Shown here in pieces: positions 20,885 to 32,300 of a stretch of 64,000 nucleotides of DNA. The stretch spans positions 15,433,572 to 15,497,571 of the forward strand of contig OX388325.1 in the NCBI GenBank assembly GCA_947579605.1, read 5' to 3'. Source of the DNA: Athripsodes cinereus (Eukaryota; Arthropoda; Insecta; Trichoptera; Leptoceridae). Both the position numbers and the translations under genes were made by a program. The notes under the pieces are model-generated. The model was not told the DNA's origin. It did not search any database and was given only the letters and a program-made list of their open reading frames with translations. Positions within the stretch are counted from its first letter, which is position 1; each line of letters starts with the position of its first letter.

Positions 20885-21000
20885 TTAATAAAAATAAATA
20901 CTTCATTATTTCTTCTATCAATTCATCAACAGCTCGCTGTTTATAACAGATAAAGAGCGCTGGAAACATTGAAAATCCCTGTGATACACCTTGAAAGTTT
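20885..21000 (-). pseudogene. LINE reverse transcriptase fragment
   Basis: The minus-strand frame contains FQGVSQGFSMFPALFICYKQ and RAVDELIEEIMK, corresponding to the VRQGCSMSPALFN block of the RTE-like LINE at 11640-11720. Only about 35 codons survive. Confidence 0.75.
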
Positions 21001-21528
21001 AAATAAATTTTGACAAATTCAAAGAAACATAATATATACAACATAATAATATTTACTTACTTTATTTCAAACAAAATTGTGACTTAAACTAACACGCTTT
21101 TGTTAACCTATTTTAATGAAAAATGACAGTGACATTAAACGACCAGACCATAGACACTGCAAAAAATACCATAAATATTATTATTTTAGCCAACATAAGA
21201 ATGCAAAATCATGACGTAATACCAACAAAGCGTCGATTACCTACCGTCTAGCGCCACAAAGTTAAGAAATTATGAATTCGTCAAGAGATTTAGCTAAGAA
21301 ATAACGTTTTGTAATCGTAATAACACAAAGTCGTTGAGTTATTACGTTTCACTTTCTTTACGTATTCGATTGTAATTTAACTACACCTACTGGTATAACA
21401 AAAATAAATATGAAATTTAAAAAAAAAATGAGATTTTTAAATTGAACCATAACAAATTACACTTAGGTATCATAGAATTATATTACTTCGTATAGAAGTG
21501 CTGGTAGCTTATCCGCGATGTTCCAACT

Positions 21529-21552
21529 CAGGTCGGCCGATCGGCCGACCTG
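21529..21552. repeat. 24-bp perfect palindrome
   Basis: caggtcggccga followed directly by its exact inverse complement. It is GC-rich and stands out in AT-rich surroundings. Confidence 0.9.
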
Positions 21553-21559
21553 CATTTTT

Positions 21560-22900
21560 GCCTTGTTCAATACGAAATTGACCATCGTTCGAGTAAGATG
21601 TAGCGTTCCTTACAAAAATGCATGTAACACATGCACTATTCAGGTGTATACAACTCAATGGTATTTTATCAACTATAATTTAATTTTCTGTAAGTATCTT
21701 AAATTCCCAGTATGGAGTAACTATGTCGCCCTGAGACCCCAAATGAGGCATAAGGAGAGCGAAACGTTCATTCCACATCACAAAGCTCTCCACGCTCCTC
21801 TTGGAAGCATAAGTGGAAGATCATGCGCCAAAAAACAAATTAAACACCCTTTCCAAACTACAGAACAGGTGGTGAGCCCATTACTTGGAGTAAATATTGT
21901 CACACATTTTTAAGTTTTTAGTTATATAAAAGAAAGGCAAAAAAATATTTACCGTTAGCAATCCAGTGTCTCAAGTTCGATTCTCGCTTTTTTCTGATCA
22001 ATATACTTTTTATTCAATGTCATATAAGTGCATATATCCATGAAGTTAAATCTTGACTATAAGACCATTCAGATAAAAACAATAAATTATGGTCAATTTT
22101 TACTTTTTCCGAGAAACAATCTGCAGGGAGCAGAACAAGTTTTATTTATGTAGGAAAAATATTAGATTTTATTCAAATTTCAAATAATAAAAAAAAAATC
22201 ATTGTACTATCGTTTCATTTTATGCGTGTTTGATAATATTTGGTGATAACATGTTTGTTTGTTGTGTCATTAAATAAAGGTTGTGTATGAAATAGTTAGA
22301 TACATTCTCTCTTTACTTGCAGACATACAACGGAAAATGTTGTGAACACCTGATAAAAGTCTTGCTTCCTTATTGTTAATATATGAGTGAGAGAAAAATA
22401 CGGATGTATCACATGAGTAAAAGAGTACTTCGTAAAGGACTCGATATTGTACCATTGTAACCATATTATATCCGTACACATAGAAAAAAGTTCATTGCAT
22501 TCATATTTATGTTGTCTTATGCAGTGTATACTTGACATCCTTTTTCTAAAGTTGCTACTTCTCTCTGCTAGTACTACAAATTGCTAATATTTAAAAAAGG
22601 AACATGAAAATTGTGATTCATTGTTCTAAACACCATATCTAGTACTTTAGTACATATAAATCTATGTTAGGTATGTATTCATTTTTTGGGATAAATCTCA
22701 AGATATACGAAATTTAGAATAACATCATATTTTTAATTATATTTAGGACCGCACACAAAAGCTTGGCGGGCCGCAGGTTGAGTATGGCTGCATTAGAGGC
22801 AACATTCGATAGACGCAGAATACCGCACCCTTGAAGTCATATTATGAGTAAATGGTACTTTACAAATTGTCTTCTTCCAATATAATTATATACCTACAAC
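21560..22900. other. No recognisable gene
   Basis: Contains several open frames of 60-130 codons without family resemblance, splice context or repeat boundaries. The segment near 22745-22790 (ggccgcaggttgagtatggc) is like hAT element ends seen elsewhere. Confidence 0.35.
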
Positions 22901-23061
22901 AGCCATTTACTGTATCTTTCCTAAATCACTCGCCAACGAGTGGATGGCCTTGAGAAGAATAGAATAGAATTAACTGTATCAATAAAAAAATATCCTTTAA
23001 AAATAGTTTCAACGTTATCTAGTCATAATTTTGTAAGTTTTCATGTGAACTGTAGTAATGA

Positions 23062-23244
23062 GTTCGTCAGTAGCCTGGAGGTAGAGTCTCGGCCTCATGA
23101 ACAAGGGGTCCGTGGTTCGATCCCAGGTGCCGGCAAAACTCCCCTTTCACGACACAAGCTTTTAGCTTACTGTGAAAGGTGTATAAGGTTGTATTTGGGT
23201 TTATAACAAAACCCAGATATATCTTTTTTTTAAAAAAAAAAAAA
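23062..23244 (+). mobile_element. tRNA-derived SINE, family 1
   Basis: A-box tagcctggaggtagag, B-box ggttcgatccc and tail ccagatatatctttttt with A run. Close to the copy at 5428, without that copy's short duplications (agttagc, aacaaac). Confidence 0.9.
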
Positions 23245-23476
23245 ACTGTGAAAGGCAACTAATCATAAAGCACCCCTTATAGAACATGTATGATTTAACA
23301 CCTTCCATTCAGCATTGGTGAGGTTTGTCATCTATGCTGAATGTATTTTTTATTATTAACATGAAGAGGATAATCTGTATGCTTGTACATGTGCTTAAGA
23401 GTACTGGCTGGCCTATTTATTTTTATTAAGAAAAGATGTACTTATTTGCATTTTGTTAAAAACCTTGTACACTTTT

Positions 23477-23585
23477 CACAGTAAGCTAATAGCTTAGGTA
23501 TGTCATGAAAAGGGAGTTTGCTGGCACCTGGGATCGAGCTTTGCACCTTTTGTGCATTTGTGGAAGATACTGTGATGGTATAAAT
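23477..23585 (-). mobile_element. SINE family 1 fragment joined to a family A fragment
   Basis: cacagtaagctaatagctta and gggagtttgctggcacctgg are the inverse of SINE family 1 body and B-box flank. It stops at the B box and is followed by a family A end (tgtggaagatactgtgatgg). Confidence 0.55.
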
Positions 23586-24150
23586 AAAAAAAAAATGTTT
23601 AAAAACTTTATATTTATATTTTTAACAATACAAAACAACAACAAAAATGTTACAATCACAGTCAAATAAGATTTATACATTCATTCACAATATTATTGTG
23701 TGTTGCTACTGACAATTACAGCTCTCATAACATTTTATTCATCTGTTCAAGCAATTGAGGGCAAAGTTCATCAAAACAATCACAATTCAAGAACAATCAT
23801 CAATAACATTGAATATTTGAATAATAACGTTATCAGAATAGAAAAATAAATGAAAAAATAAAAATAACAAGCAAAATGTACCTACATAATTATATTACTT
23901 TTGGGAATTTTGTTTTGTACAATTAACCATTGTGTGAGGTTACATAATATGTAAATTTAACACAATATGAAACTATCATAATATAGTCACCCACTCTGAA
24001 AGGATTGATATGAGAAAAGCATGAACGGAATAGCTGAAATTTGTGAATGTTGCCATGGTATAAATCGCTTAAGCCAGCCTAGGCCGATTCGTAAGTGTCG
24101 GAACAATAAATTCATCTCTCTATCCTGCAGGTGATACATATCTTGCGACT

Positions 24151-25137
24151 TGTCAGGATGCAAACATCTGACATATGAAAATAAGTTAAATGTCAAAAAA
24201 GATTCAAATTCCCCGCCATAAGCAAAAACCACAAATAATAATTAGCTTCAATGTTGTCAATACTGTGGGCAAGTAAGGAACACCAACCTAAAAAAATGCT
24301 AAATTGAACGGTAAAATATGTGCCCCTCTCTCTTTCCGTTTTGCAATGGCGTGCCAATAGGACACGTTGATTCACGCTCTACAAGTTTAAATAACATAAA
24401 ATACCAAAAAATTGTGTAAAGTGCCTAGAAAAGACACGATGAGTGTCTGATCAAGTGCCGAAAGCAGGGATGGTGACCGAGAGCTGATAGAACCGTATCT
24501 GTAGTGCCCGCAACAAAGACACGAGGCGTCCCCGGCGTGTCGGCCGGGGACGCCTGTATGATTCAGTAATACCGTAACATCTTGTGCAACGGACTTTTGG
24601 GTAAACTATAATTGTTTTACATTAAACCCCAGTCCTCCTGATTTGAGGCTACGGAAGTGCCTTGAGGTAACCGCCTTCCTGGGCCAGCTGCAACCTAACC
24701 TTAAATTGACAAGAGCGTGCATAGAGCGCCTAGCCATTTAGGAGAACCCTTTACCAGGCCTTCGCCTGGAGCCCCGGAACTTCATCATTATGTAACCTAA
24801 CTTCTCCCCCTTTTATTTGTAGACATATACAGTGGTGCTTTCTCTCAACGCCTAGTTTAACCTATTCATCTTTGTTACAGTAGAACATTTTAGATAGTAC
24901 TTGTATCTGTTTGAGTTTTATGTAAACAATAACCATTTTTCAATAGATTGGATTATAACTGAAAATATTCTGTTCTTTATTTGTCCTCTCCCGAACTATT
25001 CACAGTGCCCACATCACACAACACCACGGGGATTTCGGATGATCACGACCCTGGGAAAGAGCTAGCCGGCCCAGGCAAAAGAGTCGTCATAACCACACCC
25101 TGAGTGTTCATTGAGTTTTTAAGTTTGTACCGTGACA
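24151..25137 (+). repeat. 5' LTR (987 bp)
   Basis: TG...CA ends. Contains a perfect hairpin at 24524-24555 that is absent from the 3' LTR. Minus-strand open frames inside are shared by both LTRs and have no recognisable product. Confidence 0.93.
24524..24555. other. Perfect 13-bp stem hairpin in the 5' LTR
   Basis: aggcgtccccggc, loop gtgtcg, then gccggggacgcct. The matching 3' LTR site (28315-28346) reads gccaaaaacgacgc in the second arm, which destroys the stem. Confidence 0.85.
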
Positions 25138-25160
25138 CTTGCGCCCAAGTGTGTTGCGTG
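25138..25160 (+). other. Candidate primer-binding site
   Basis: cttgcgcccaagtgtg follows the 5' LTR directly. It resembles the 'TGGCGCCCAACGTG' type of site used by many insect gypsy elements. Confidence 0.5.
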
Positions 25161-25559
25161 TTTGTGTTGTGCGGTGTGGATTGTTGCAGAGGTTTTATTA
25201 TTGATGTAAATCTGTTTGTTTCAAAGGTTAGCTTACGTGCAAACAAAATTAACCGTCAAATCATAAGGCCAACATCACACGATAGTTAGTAAAGCCGACA
25301 TCACACGGTTTTCGCAACTTGTGCGGAAATTTTTGAAATTTCTTTTCGAATCAATCCTTTTAAATTATTTTCACAAATTGTTTCTTAAATGGGAAAAGTA
25401 ATGAAAATTTAAATTCGCTCAGTGGAAAAACTTCATTTGCGCACAAATAAAAAATGTAAATTTTTTAAATATTCTGTTCAAACTTTTAAAACTTTTGGAG
25501 ATATTGCATCACCTTTAGAAAATCTTGAGAATTCAGAAACACAAAATTGAAAGTTTTCT

Positions 25560-26012
25560 CATTTCGAATTTTTTCGAAAATTGTCACGTCGTTTTTCAAA
25601 GTTTTTCGGAGAAACTCCGCTTTTGCGTTTTCTTTTTCCGAAAGCTTTTCTTTCATCAAAAATTGACAGGAATTTGCCTCTGGAAATTTTTGCCGCCGAG
25701 CATTTCGAATTTTTCGAAATTTGTCACTTCGTTTTTCAAAGTTTTTCGGGAAAAATCCGCTTTTGCGTTTTCTTTTTCCGAAAGCTTTTCTTTCATCAAC
25801 AATTGACAGGAATTTGCCTCTGGAAATTCTTGCCGTCGAGCATTTCGAATTTTTTCGAAATTGTCACTTCGTTTTTCAAAGTTTTTCGGAAAATTTCCGC
25901 TTTTTACGTTTTCCTTTTCCGAAATCTTTTCTTTCATCAGCAATTGACAAGAATTACTTCCGAAAATTCTTGCTGTCGAGCGTTTCGAATTTTTTTCGAA
26001 ATTTTTTTCCCT
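25560..26012. repeat. 140-bp tandem repeat block in the LTR element
   Basis: gtttttcaaagtttttcgg recurs at 25591, 25731 and 25871 with 140-bp spacing; a fourth unit decays at its end. Open frames on both strands across it (up to 154 codons) look like a by-product of the repeat, with no known domain. Confidence 0.85.
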
Positions 26013-26030
26013 TTTCACAATTTCTCAAAA

Positions 26031-26171
26031 TGGAAAACATGTTGATTCAAAATACCAATACATCCAAACCCACAACTCTCATCCGAGAGTTGGCGCTTCA
26101 GGGAGTCGCGCCGGAGCGCGCTTGGCAGGCTTTGCGGGGGCAGGCTGCAGTCTTTAGTATCCCTCTTTAAA
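26031..26171 (+). CDS. 46-codon frame at the gag position
   Basis: Starts MENMLIQNTNTSK, continues TLIRELALQGVAPERAWQAL and ends at TAA. It follows the repeat block and is GC-richer than its surroundings. It may be a residual start of gag that helps packaging, but this is inference. Confidence 0.4.
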
Positions 26172-26559
26172 TTTTCTCTATTGCTTGGGTTTTTTCAATC
26201 CCTGACTTGCGGGTTGTGGCGGTTGTCTTAAGTGCATATGACTTAAGTGACTGCTACAGCATCGCAATTGTCGTTTTATGAGTATTTCCAAAATGAAACT
26301 GATCCCTTCACAAAGAAATGCTACATGAAGAGACTACAGGTGGTTGATAAAACCTAAGCAAAACAAAACTTGAATACTGAAATTTTTAAACTGTCAGGGT
26401 GGAGGCGATAGCCTTATGCTGTCTACCTGAGAGCCCATATTTTTTTGTCCTTTTTGGTGCCATGGCAAAACGGAAAGAGGCGCTAAAAACTTTTCTCCAT
26501 AATTGTCTGTCAATTATGAAATATTTAAATGTCTGTAATTGAAAAAATTGTAGAAATTC

Positions 26560-27220
26560 AGTGTTGAATCATTCAGAGAAGCCTCAGTAACAATGATCAA
26601 CATGGGTAGTTGCTGAACAACTACAAAATTGTGATCATTGAGAGAAACCTCAGTAACATTGATCAACACGGTGGTTGACAAACAACCACAATATAATTGT
26701 ATATGTATTTGTATTTGTAGTTGTGTAAGATTTTAGTGTTGAATTATTGAAAGTACTCCTGTACCAATGATCAACACGGTGGCTGCTAAACAACCACAGA
26801 ATTTGTATTTGTAAAATTGTGTAAATTTAGTGTTGAATTATTGAAAGTACTCCTGTACCAATGATCAACACGGTGGATGGTCAACAACCACAATATAATT
26901 GTATATGTAATTGTATTTCTAAAATTGTGTAAATTTAGTGTTGAATCATTAAAAGTACTCCGTACTAGTGATCAACACGGTGATTGACAAACAATCACAA
27001 AGAAATTGAATTTGTATTTGTAAAATTGTGTAAATTTAGTGTTGAATCAATAAAAGTACTCCGTACTATTGATCAACACAGGTGGTTGATAAACAACCAC
27101 AAGGTAGTTGATTTTCTAACTGTTGTAACTTGTGTAAAAATTTAGTGTTGAATCAATAAAAGTACCTTGTACTATTGATCACCACGGATGGTTGGTAAAC
27201 AACCATAAGATGTTGGAAAA
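26560..27220. repeat. About 100-bp degenerate tandem repeat in the LTR element
   Basis: Seven degenerate units each carry agtgttgaat, a gtactcc-like block, gatcaacacggtgg and aacaaccaca. Spacing varies from about 65 to 110 bp. No frame stays open across units. Confidence 0.8.
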
Positions 27221-27928
27221 TTCATTGTTTTGCTTATGTAATTTCGTGCTGTGCTTTGGTACGTGGTACCATGAGAAGCCAACACCATTGTTACTGTGTT
27301 CAGAATTTTCTTTCTCTTCTGGGAGGGGGAAAGGATTGTCAAAATGATGACAATAATAGAAAAGAAAAATTGGAAAATGTATAATTTTAAGAAAAATTGA
27401 AAAATGTATAATTTTAAGAAAAATTGAAAATGTATAATTTTAAGAAAATTTCAAAAATATTGTATAATTTTAAAATAATAGAAATTGAAAAACTTTGTAA
27501 TATTGAAAGAAAATTTAGTTGAGAGAAATCACCCATACAAACCAATAATAATAAAACAGCCGCAAGAAAATAAAAAGAAGATAAATTGAAGAACACAACG
27601 AAATTTTTTTTGAAATAAAATAAAAATAATAACCAACAAGTGAAAAAGTCCTAGATGCTTGCCACATTACTAGGCAGTGAATGGTCAATTTAATAAGGCA
27701 TAGAGTGATAACAGAAAAATACATCAAATTTTGTAACATTTCATGTGATACTTTTTAACAGCTGAAAAATTTGCTCATTGTAACTATTATAATGTATGAA
27801 CCATTGTTGAACTCTGTAATACTGTATTGATAAGAATTTTATGTCCATAGATTTCCTGTAACCAAATGAGAGAAACCACCCACGCTTAAACTCATTAGGG
27901 GTTGAGTTCATTTCTTTTGTCTTTTCCG

Positions 27929-27939
27929 AGAAGGGGGAA
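27929..27939 (+). other. Polypurine tract candidate
   Basis: gagaaggggga lies just before the 3' LTR start at 27942. Confidence 0.65.
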
Positions 27940-27941
27940 TG

Positions 27942-28928
27942 TGTCAGGATGCAAACATCTGACATATGAAAATAAGTTAAATGTCAAAAAAGATTCAAAT
28001 TCCCCGCCATAAGCAAAAACCACAAATAATAATTAGCTTCAATGTTGTCAATACTGTGGGCAAGTAAGGAACACCAACCTAAAAAAATGCTAAATTGAAC
28101 GGTAAAATATGTGCCCCTCTCTCTTTCCGTTTTGCAATGGCGTGCCAATAGGACACGTTGATTCACGCTCTACAAGTTTAAATAACATAAAATACCAAAA
28201 AATTGTGTAAAGTGCCTAGAAAAGACACGATGAGTGTCTGATCAAGTGCCGAAAGCAGGGATGGTGACCGAGAGCTGATAGAACCGTATCTGTAGTGCCC
28301 GCAACAAAGACACGAGGCGTCCCCGGCGTGTCGGCCAAAAACGACGCAATGATTCAGTAATACCGTAACATCTTGTGCAACGGACTTTTGGGTAAACTAT
28401 AATTGTTTTACATTAAACCCCAGTCCTCCTGATTTGAGGCTACGGAAGTGCCTTGAGGTAACCGCCTTCCTGGGCCAGCTGCAACCTAACCTTAAATTGA
28501 CAAGAGCGTGCATAGAGCGCCTAGCCATTTAGGAGAACCCTTTACCAGGCCTTCGCCTGGAGCCCCGGAACTTCATCATTATGTAACCTAACTTCTCCCC
28601 CTTTTATTTGTAGACATATACAGTGGTGCTTTCTCTCAACGCCTAGTTTAACCTATTCATCTTTGTTACAGTAGAACATTTTAGATAGTACTTGTATCTG
28701 TTTGAGTTTTATGTAAACAATAACCATTTTTCAATAGATTGGATTATAACTGAAAATATTCTGTTCTTTATTTGTCCTCTCCCGAACTATTCACAGTGCC
28801 CACATCACACAACACCACGGGGATTTCGGATGATCACGACCCTGGGAAAGAGCTAGCCGGCCCAGGCAAAAGAGTCGTCATAACCACACCCTGAGTGATC
28901 ATTGGAGTTTTAAGTCTGTACCGTGACA
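27942..28928 (+). repeat. 3' LTR (987 bp)
   Basis: Same length as the 5' LTR. Differences seen are the cluster at 28338-28349 and a few changes in the last 40 bp (gagtgatcattgg, taagtctg). Confidence 0.93.
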
Positions 28929-29175
28929 GACTGAATCATACATATCTTAAAATATGTAATAAAAACACTTTTGTAAGTGTTAAAAATTTCAGTTTATAAA
29001 ATTACAAAAACACATTTATGTATATCTAAATATATTTAGAAATACAACTTAAAAATGATAATATCCTCGAGCATCTTAAATAGCCGCTTTAGAAGATGGA
29101 GAATATCTTGAGGCATTTCTCTGTAAATCACATTATGGTAATCCAGCCGTGATCCAATGAAAACAATCAACTTGC

Positions 29176-29387
29176 TTAATCAATATCATCATCTAGAGTG
29201 GGCCTCTCCGCGCCTGATTTTTTCTTCTCCGGTTTTCTCCACACAAAAGTAGTTTTCCCTCTTGATTTGACTATTGGTTCCTTATCATTTTCCACCATGT
29301 ACGTCTGGAATTTGTCCAAAGCTTCTTCTACAGTAGAAGCGTGCTTTTCTAATTCGGGATAAACATTCTGAACGTTGCCTTCTTTTA
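29176..29387 (-). CDS. GTF3C6: GTF3C6 exon 3
   Basis: Acceptor attcacag, then VKEGNVQNVYPELEKHAST, a KTTFVWRKPEKKK segment and an acidic end with a stop at 29176-29178. Confidence 0.85.
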
Positions 29388-32300
29388 CTGTGAATAAAAA
29401 AAAAATCACAGGCTATTTGGTAAAAAATTATTTATGTATTTTATTCTTCACTCTTCATTGGTAACAATAAGAGATACAACGAATAGTATATTTGCCAAAT
29501 ACCGAATATTATGCAAGATCATGTGCTGAATAACTGTGAGAGTGTGCGGTATTTTCAACCGTGCATTTTCGTGTAGGTACATCTAAGACATATTGTATTT
29601 TGCAGCATGGCACATTATTTGAAATTTTTGTGTTCCAGCATTAATAATAACAATAATACTATTATGTTGTTTCAGTCCATATCAAATTAAATTAATGAAT
29701 TAGATATTTGAAGATTTATAATTATGCATATGCAAATAAGTTAAGATGGTTTGGGCACGTGGAAAGAATGAATGAGGACAGAATGACTAAGAAGATATAT
29801 TTGGCTGAGAGGAATGGTGCGTGGTGACGTGGATGTCCTAGGATTAAATGGCAAGATCATTTATATCAAATCCTAAAGGACGGTCACGTGTTGAGCACAT
29901 TGAACAGTAGAGCATGCATGAGGAATTGTATGACAGTGACGGAAGCGAAAGATGTATGCAAGGATAGAAGGAAGTGGCGCTCGATCCTTTCTGCCTACCC
30001 CACGAGGGAAGCGGTGTGATGGTATGTATGTATAATTATGCATCTGCAGCTGACAACGAAATAGCAACAATCTACAAGTTATTAGTTCCTTCCAGTTTTA
30101 CATTTATACTATTTGGCAGAATAACGAACAATAGACTAAATATACAGTATTTGGTCAAATAGTAAAAATGTTGCCGAGTAGACAGAATATCGAATAGTTG
30201 CCTAATATTTGTTGCATTTCTAGTAACTATTACAAATCTAAACTAAGTATCATAAAAATATCAGTTATACAATTCTATGCACAGAGGGCGAGCTTATTAC
30301 TAAAATGCAATGTCTTCCAACTAACCCATTTACAAATAAAAAAAAATACACGCACACGTGGGCAATATCTGTGTATTGTCTATTCACTCATTCACACTAT
30401 CACAGCATTTCCCATTTGTGGGACAGCCAGGCAACTAATTGTATGTAATAAACATGCAAGGCGAAGGCCCATACGTCTATAAGAAACAAAATAAATAAAT
30501 AAAAAAAAAATTAATTGTATCTACATACCCATTCCTTCTTTAGGAGTAAGAAAGACTCTCTTCATGTTGAGTATTTTTCTAGTTTTGCAGACATAACGTA
30601 GAGGATTCTTAGGGACGTCTGTAAAGACAGGATCTAGTTTAGGAGGATCAGGGTCTGGCTCGAAGAATAAATGTGTCCCCATACACTTCTCATACTCTCC
30701 TGTAAAAATAAAAACATTTCAATTTAAAAGAAGCTCTGTGGAGTCCCTGGCATAGAACAGGTATCTTGTTCTTTTCTGTAGGTTTTCGAATGTCCTGTAG
30801 AGTGCAGGTATTCATGAAACATCACGTACAATACAGTTTTTTTTTATTCGAATCTTAAGTAGCATTCACATTGCTTCACTTTGGATGATCATCCGAAGTG
30901 TCAGGGTCAAACCTGTTCATCGAAAGTGAACACGTCTGTTCACATTTGTTCATCCTATGCTTTCACTGCCATGTCAACACTCTCTCTCACTCATGTTGTA
31001 TGTAGTTTGACGTATTTTCGTATAAAAATAATTAAACAAATTCAAAAATGAAAAATAACACTTATAATAAATTAATATAGCTCTCGACTGCATGATAATT
31101 TTGTACATGATTCTGACATTCAAAACAAATTCATAGAGAATTAAACAAATAATAAGATAAAACTTGTTTATGGTCGTTTCAGTGAAAGGACCTTTCATCA
31201 AAATTATGACGAGTGGTAATCTCTTTCCTCCGTCATTGCTAGTGATCACTATTCATGAAACGCCTGTTCACACCTGTTCATTTTGGAGGATCATCCGGAG
31301 TGATCACTGAAAGTGAACAAATGTGAACGCCCCTTTTTTTATCGTCCTGGTTCTATGAAACCTCTTATGTGGTCCAAACCAAATTTTGTAGGGGACACAA
31401 AAAACTGTTTGAAAAGTCCACAGATCAACAAATGTAATCAAATTCATGTAAAACTTTAGACGTTTTACATAAATTTGATAAAAAATTTGATTAAATTTGT
31501 TGATCTGTGGACTTTTTAACAGTTTTTTGCGACTCCTGTAACATTTGGTTTGGAACACATAAGAGGTTTCATAGAACCGACGACGATATTCTTTATGGAT
31601 TGTACAGTTATAACAATGAATATAACAATTAATTACACAATTAAGATCCCTTCTTATCAAATTTGAGGTACTTTATCAAATAAAAGATGAAGGAAGAAAA
31701 AAAATGCTAAAACATACTTTACTATGTCAAAACCCCACTTGAAACTGTAGAAGTAAGAAAAGCAAATTCCCCTACCGAACAACAGACGAATCCAGGGCCC
31801 CCGAGATAGCCCCTCTGAACTCCCGTTCACTATATATAGCTATGCCACCCATCATGAATGACTTTTTTAATTTTTTTATTGGCAAACAAAGGACAATCAG
31901 CGTGTTTATTTCATGTAGATAATCTGCCTGCTATTCCCGCTAGTGGGATATGCCGTGATGATATACATAGAGAATTGAGAGGCAATTTAGGTACAATGGC
32001 AACACCACAACTTTCTACACAACGTATTATATTAATTGGCATTGTTTTAAGTTTATGCCTGGCGAACTAAACTATATAGTCAATTTGAGTTCGTCGGTAG
32101 CCTCGGGGTAGAGCCTCGGCCTCGTGAACAGGGGGTCCGTGGTTCGATCCCAGGTGCCGGCAAACTCCCCTTTCACGACACAAGCTTTTAGCTTACTGTG
32201 AAAGGTGTATAGGGTTGTATTTGGGTTTATAACAAAACCCAGATATATCTTTTTAAAAAAAAAAATTGTTTTTGGCATATTCTAAGCCATGGGGCACGCA

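Larger units (their letters stand above)
24151..28928 (+). mobile_element. Non-autonomous LTR retrotransposon, 4.78 kb
   Basis: Two 987-bp LTRs start TGTCAGGATG and end CGTGACA, and the element is flanked by GACT at 24147-24150 and 28929-28932. The 2.8-kb interior has a primer-binding candidate and a G-rich tract in the right places but no gag-pol. It holds two tandem-repeat blocks and one short gag-position frame. Large LTRs plus a non-coding interior fit a LARD-like element mobilised in trans. The LTRs differ at only a few places, so insertion is fairly recent. Confidence 0.92.

Noticed and set aside
21518..21913. 131-codon plus-strand frame near the palindrome
   Set aside because: No homology or splice context that I recognise; composition changes along its length and it looks fortuitous.
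25581..26170. Overlapping 120-154 codon frames in the LTR element interior
   Set aside because: They lie in a 140-bp tandem array and are open on both strands at once. The peptides are Phe/Ser/Arg-rich with no domain.
24151..28928. Host segmental duplication of about 1 kb
   Set aside because: TG...CA ends, GACT duplication, primer site and purine tract identify the two 987-bp copies as LTRs.
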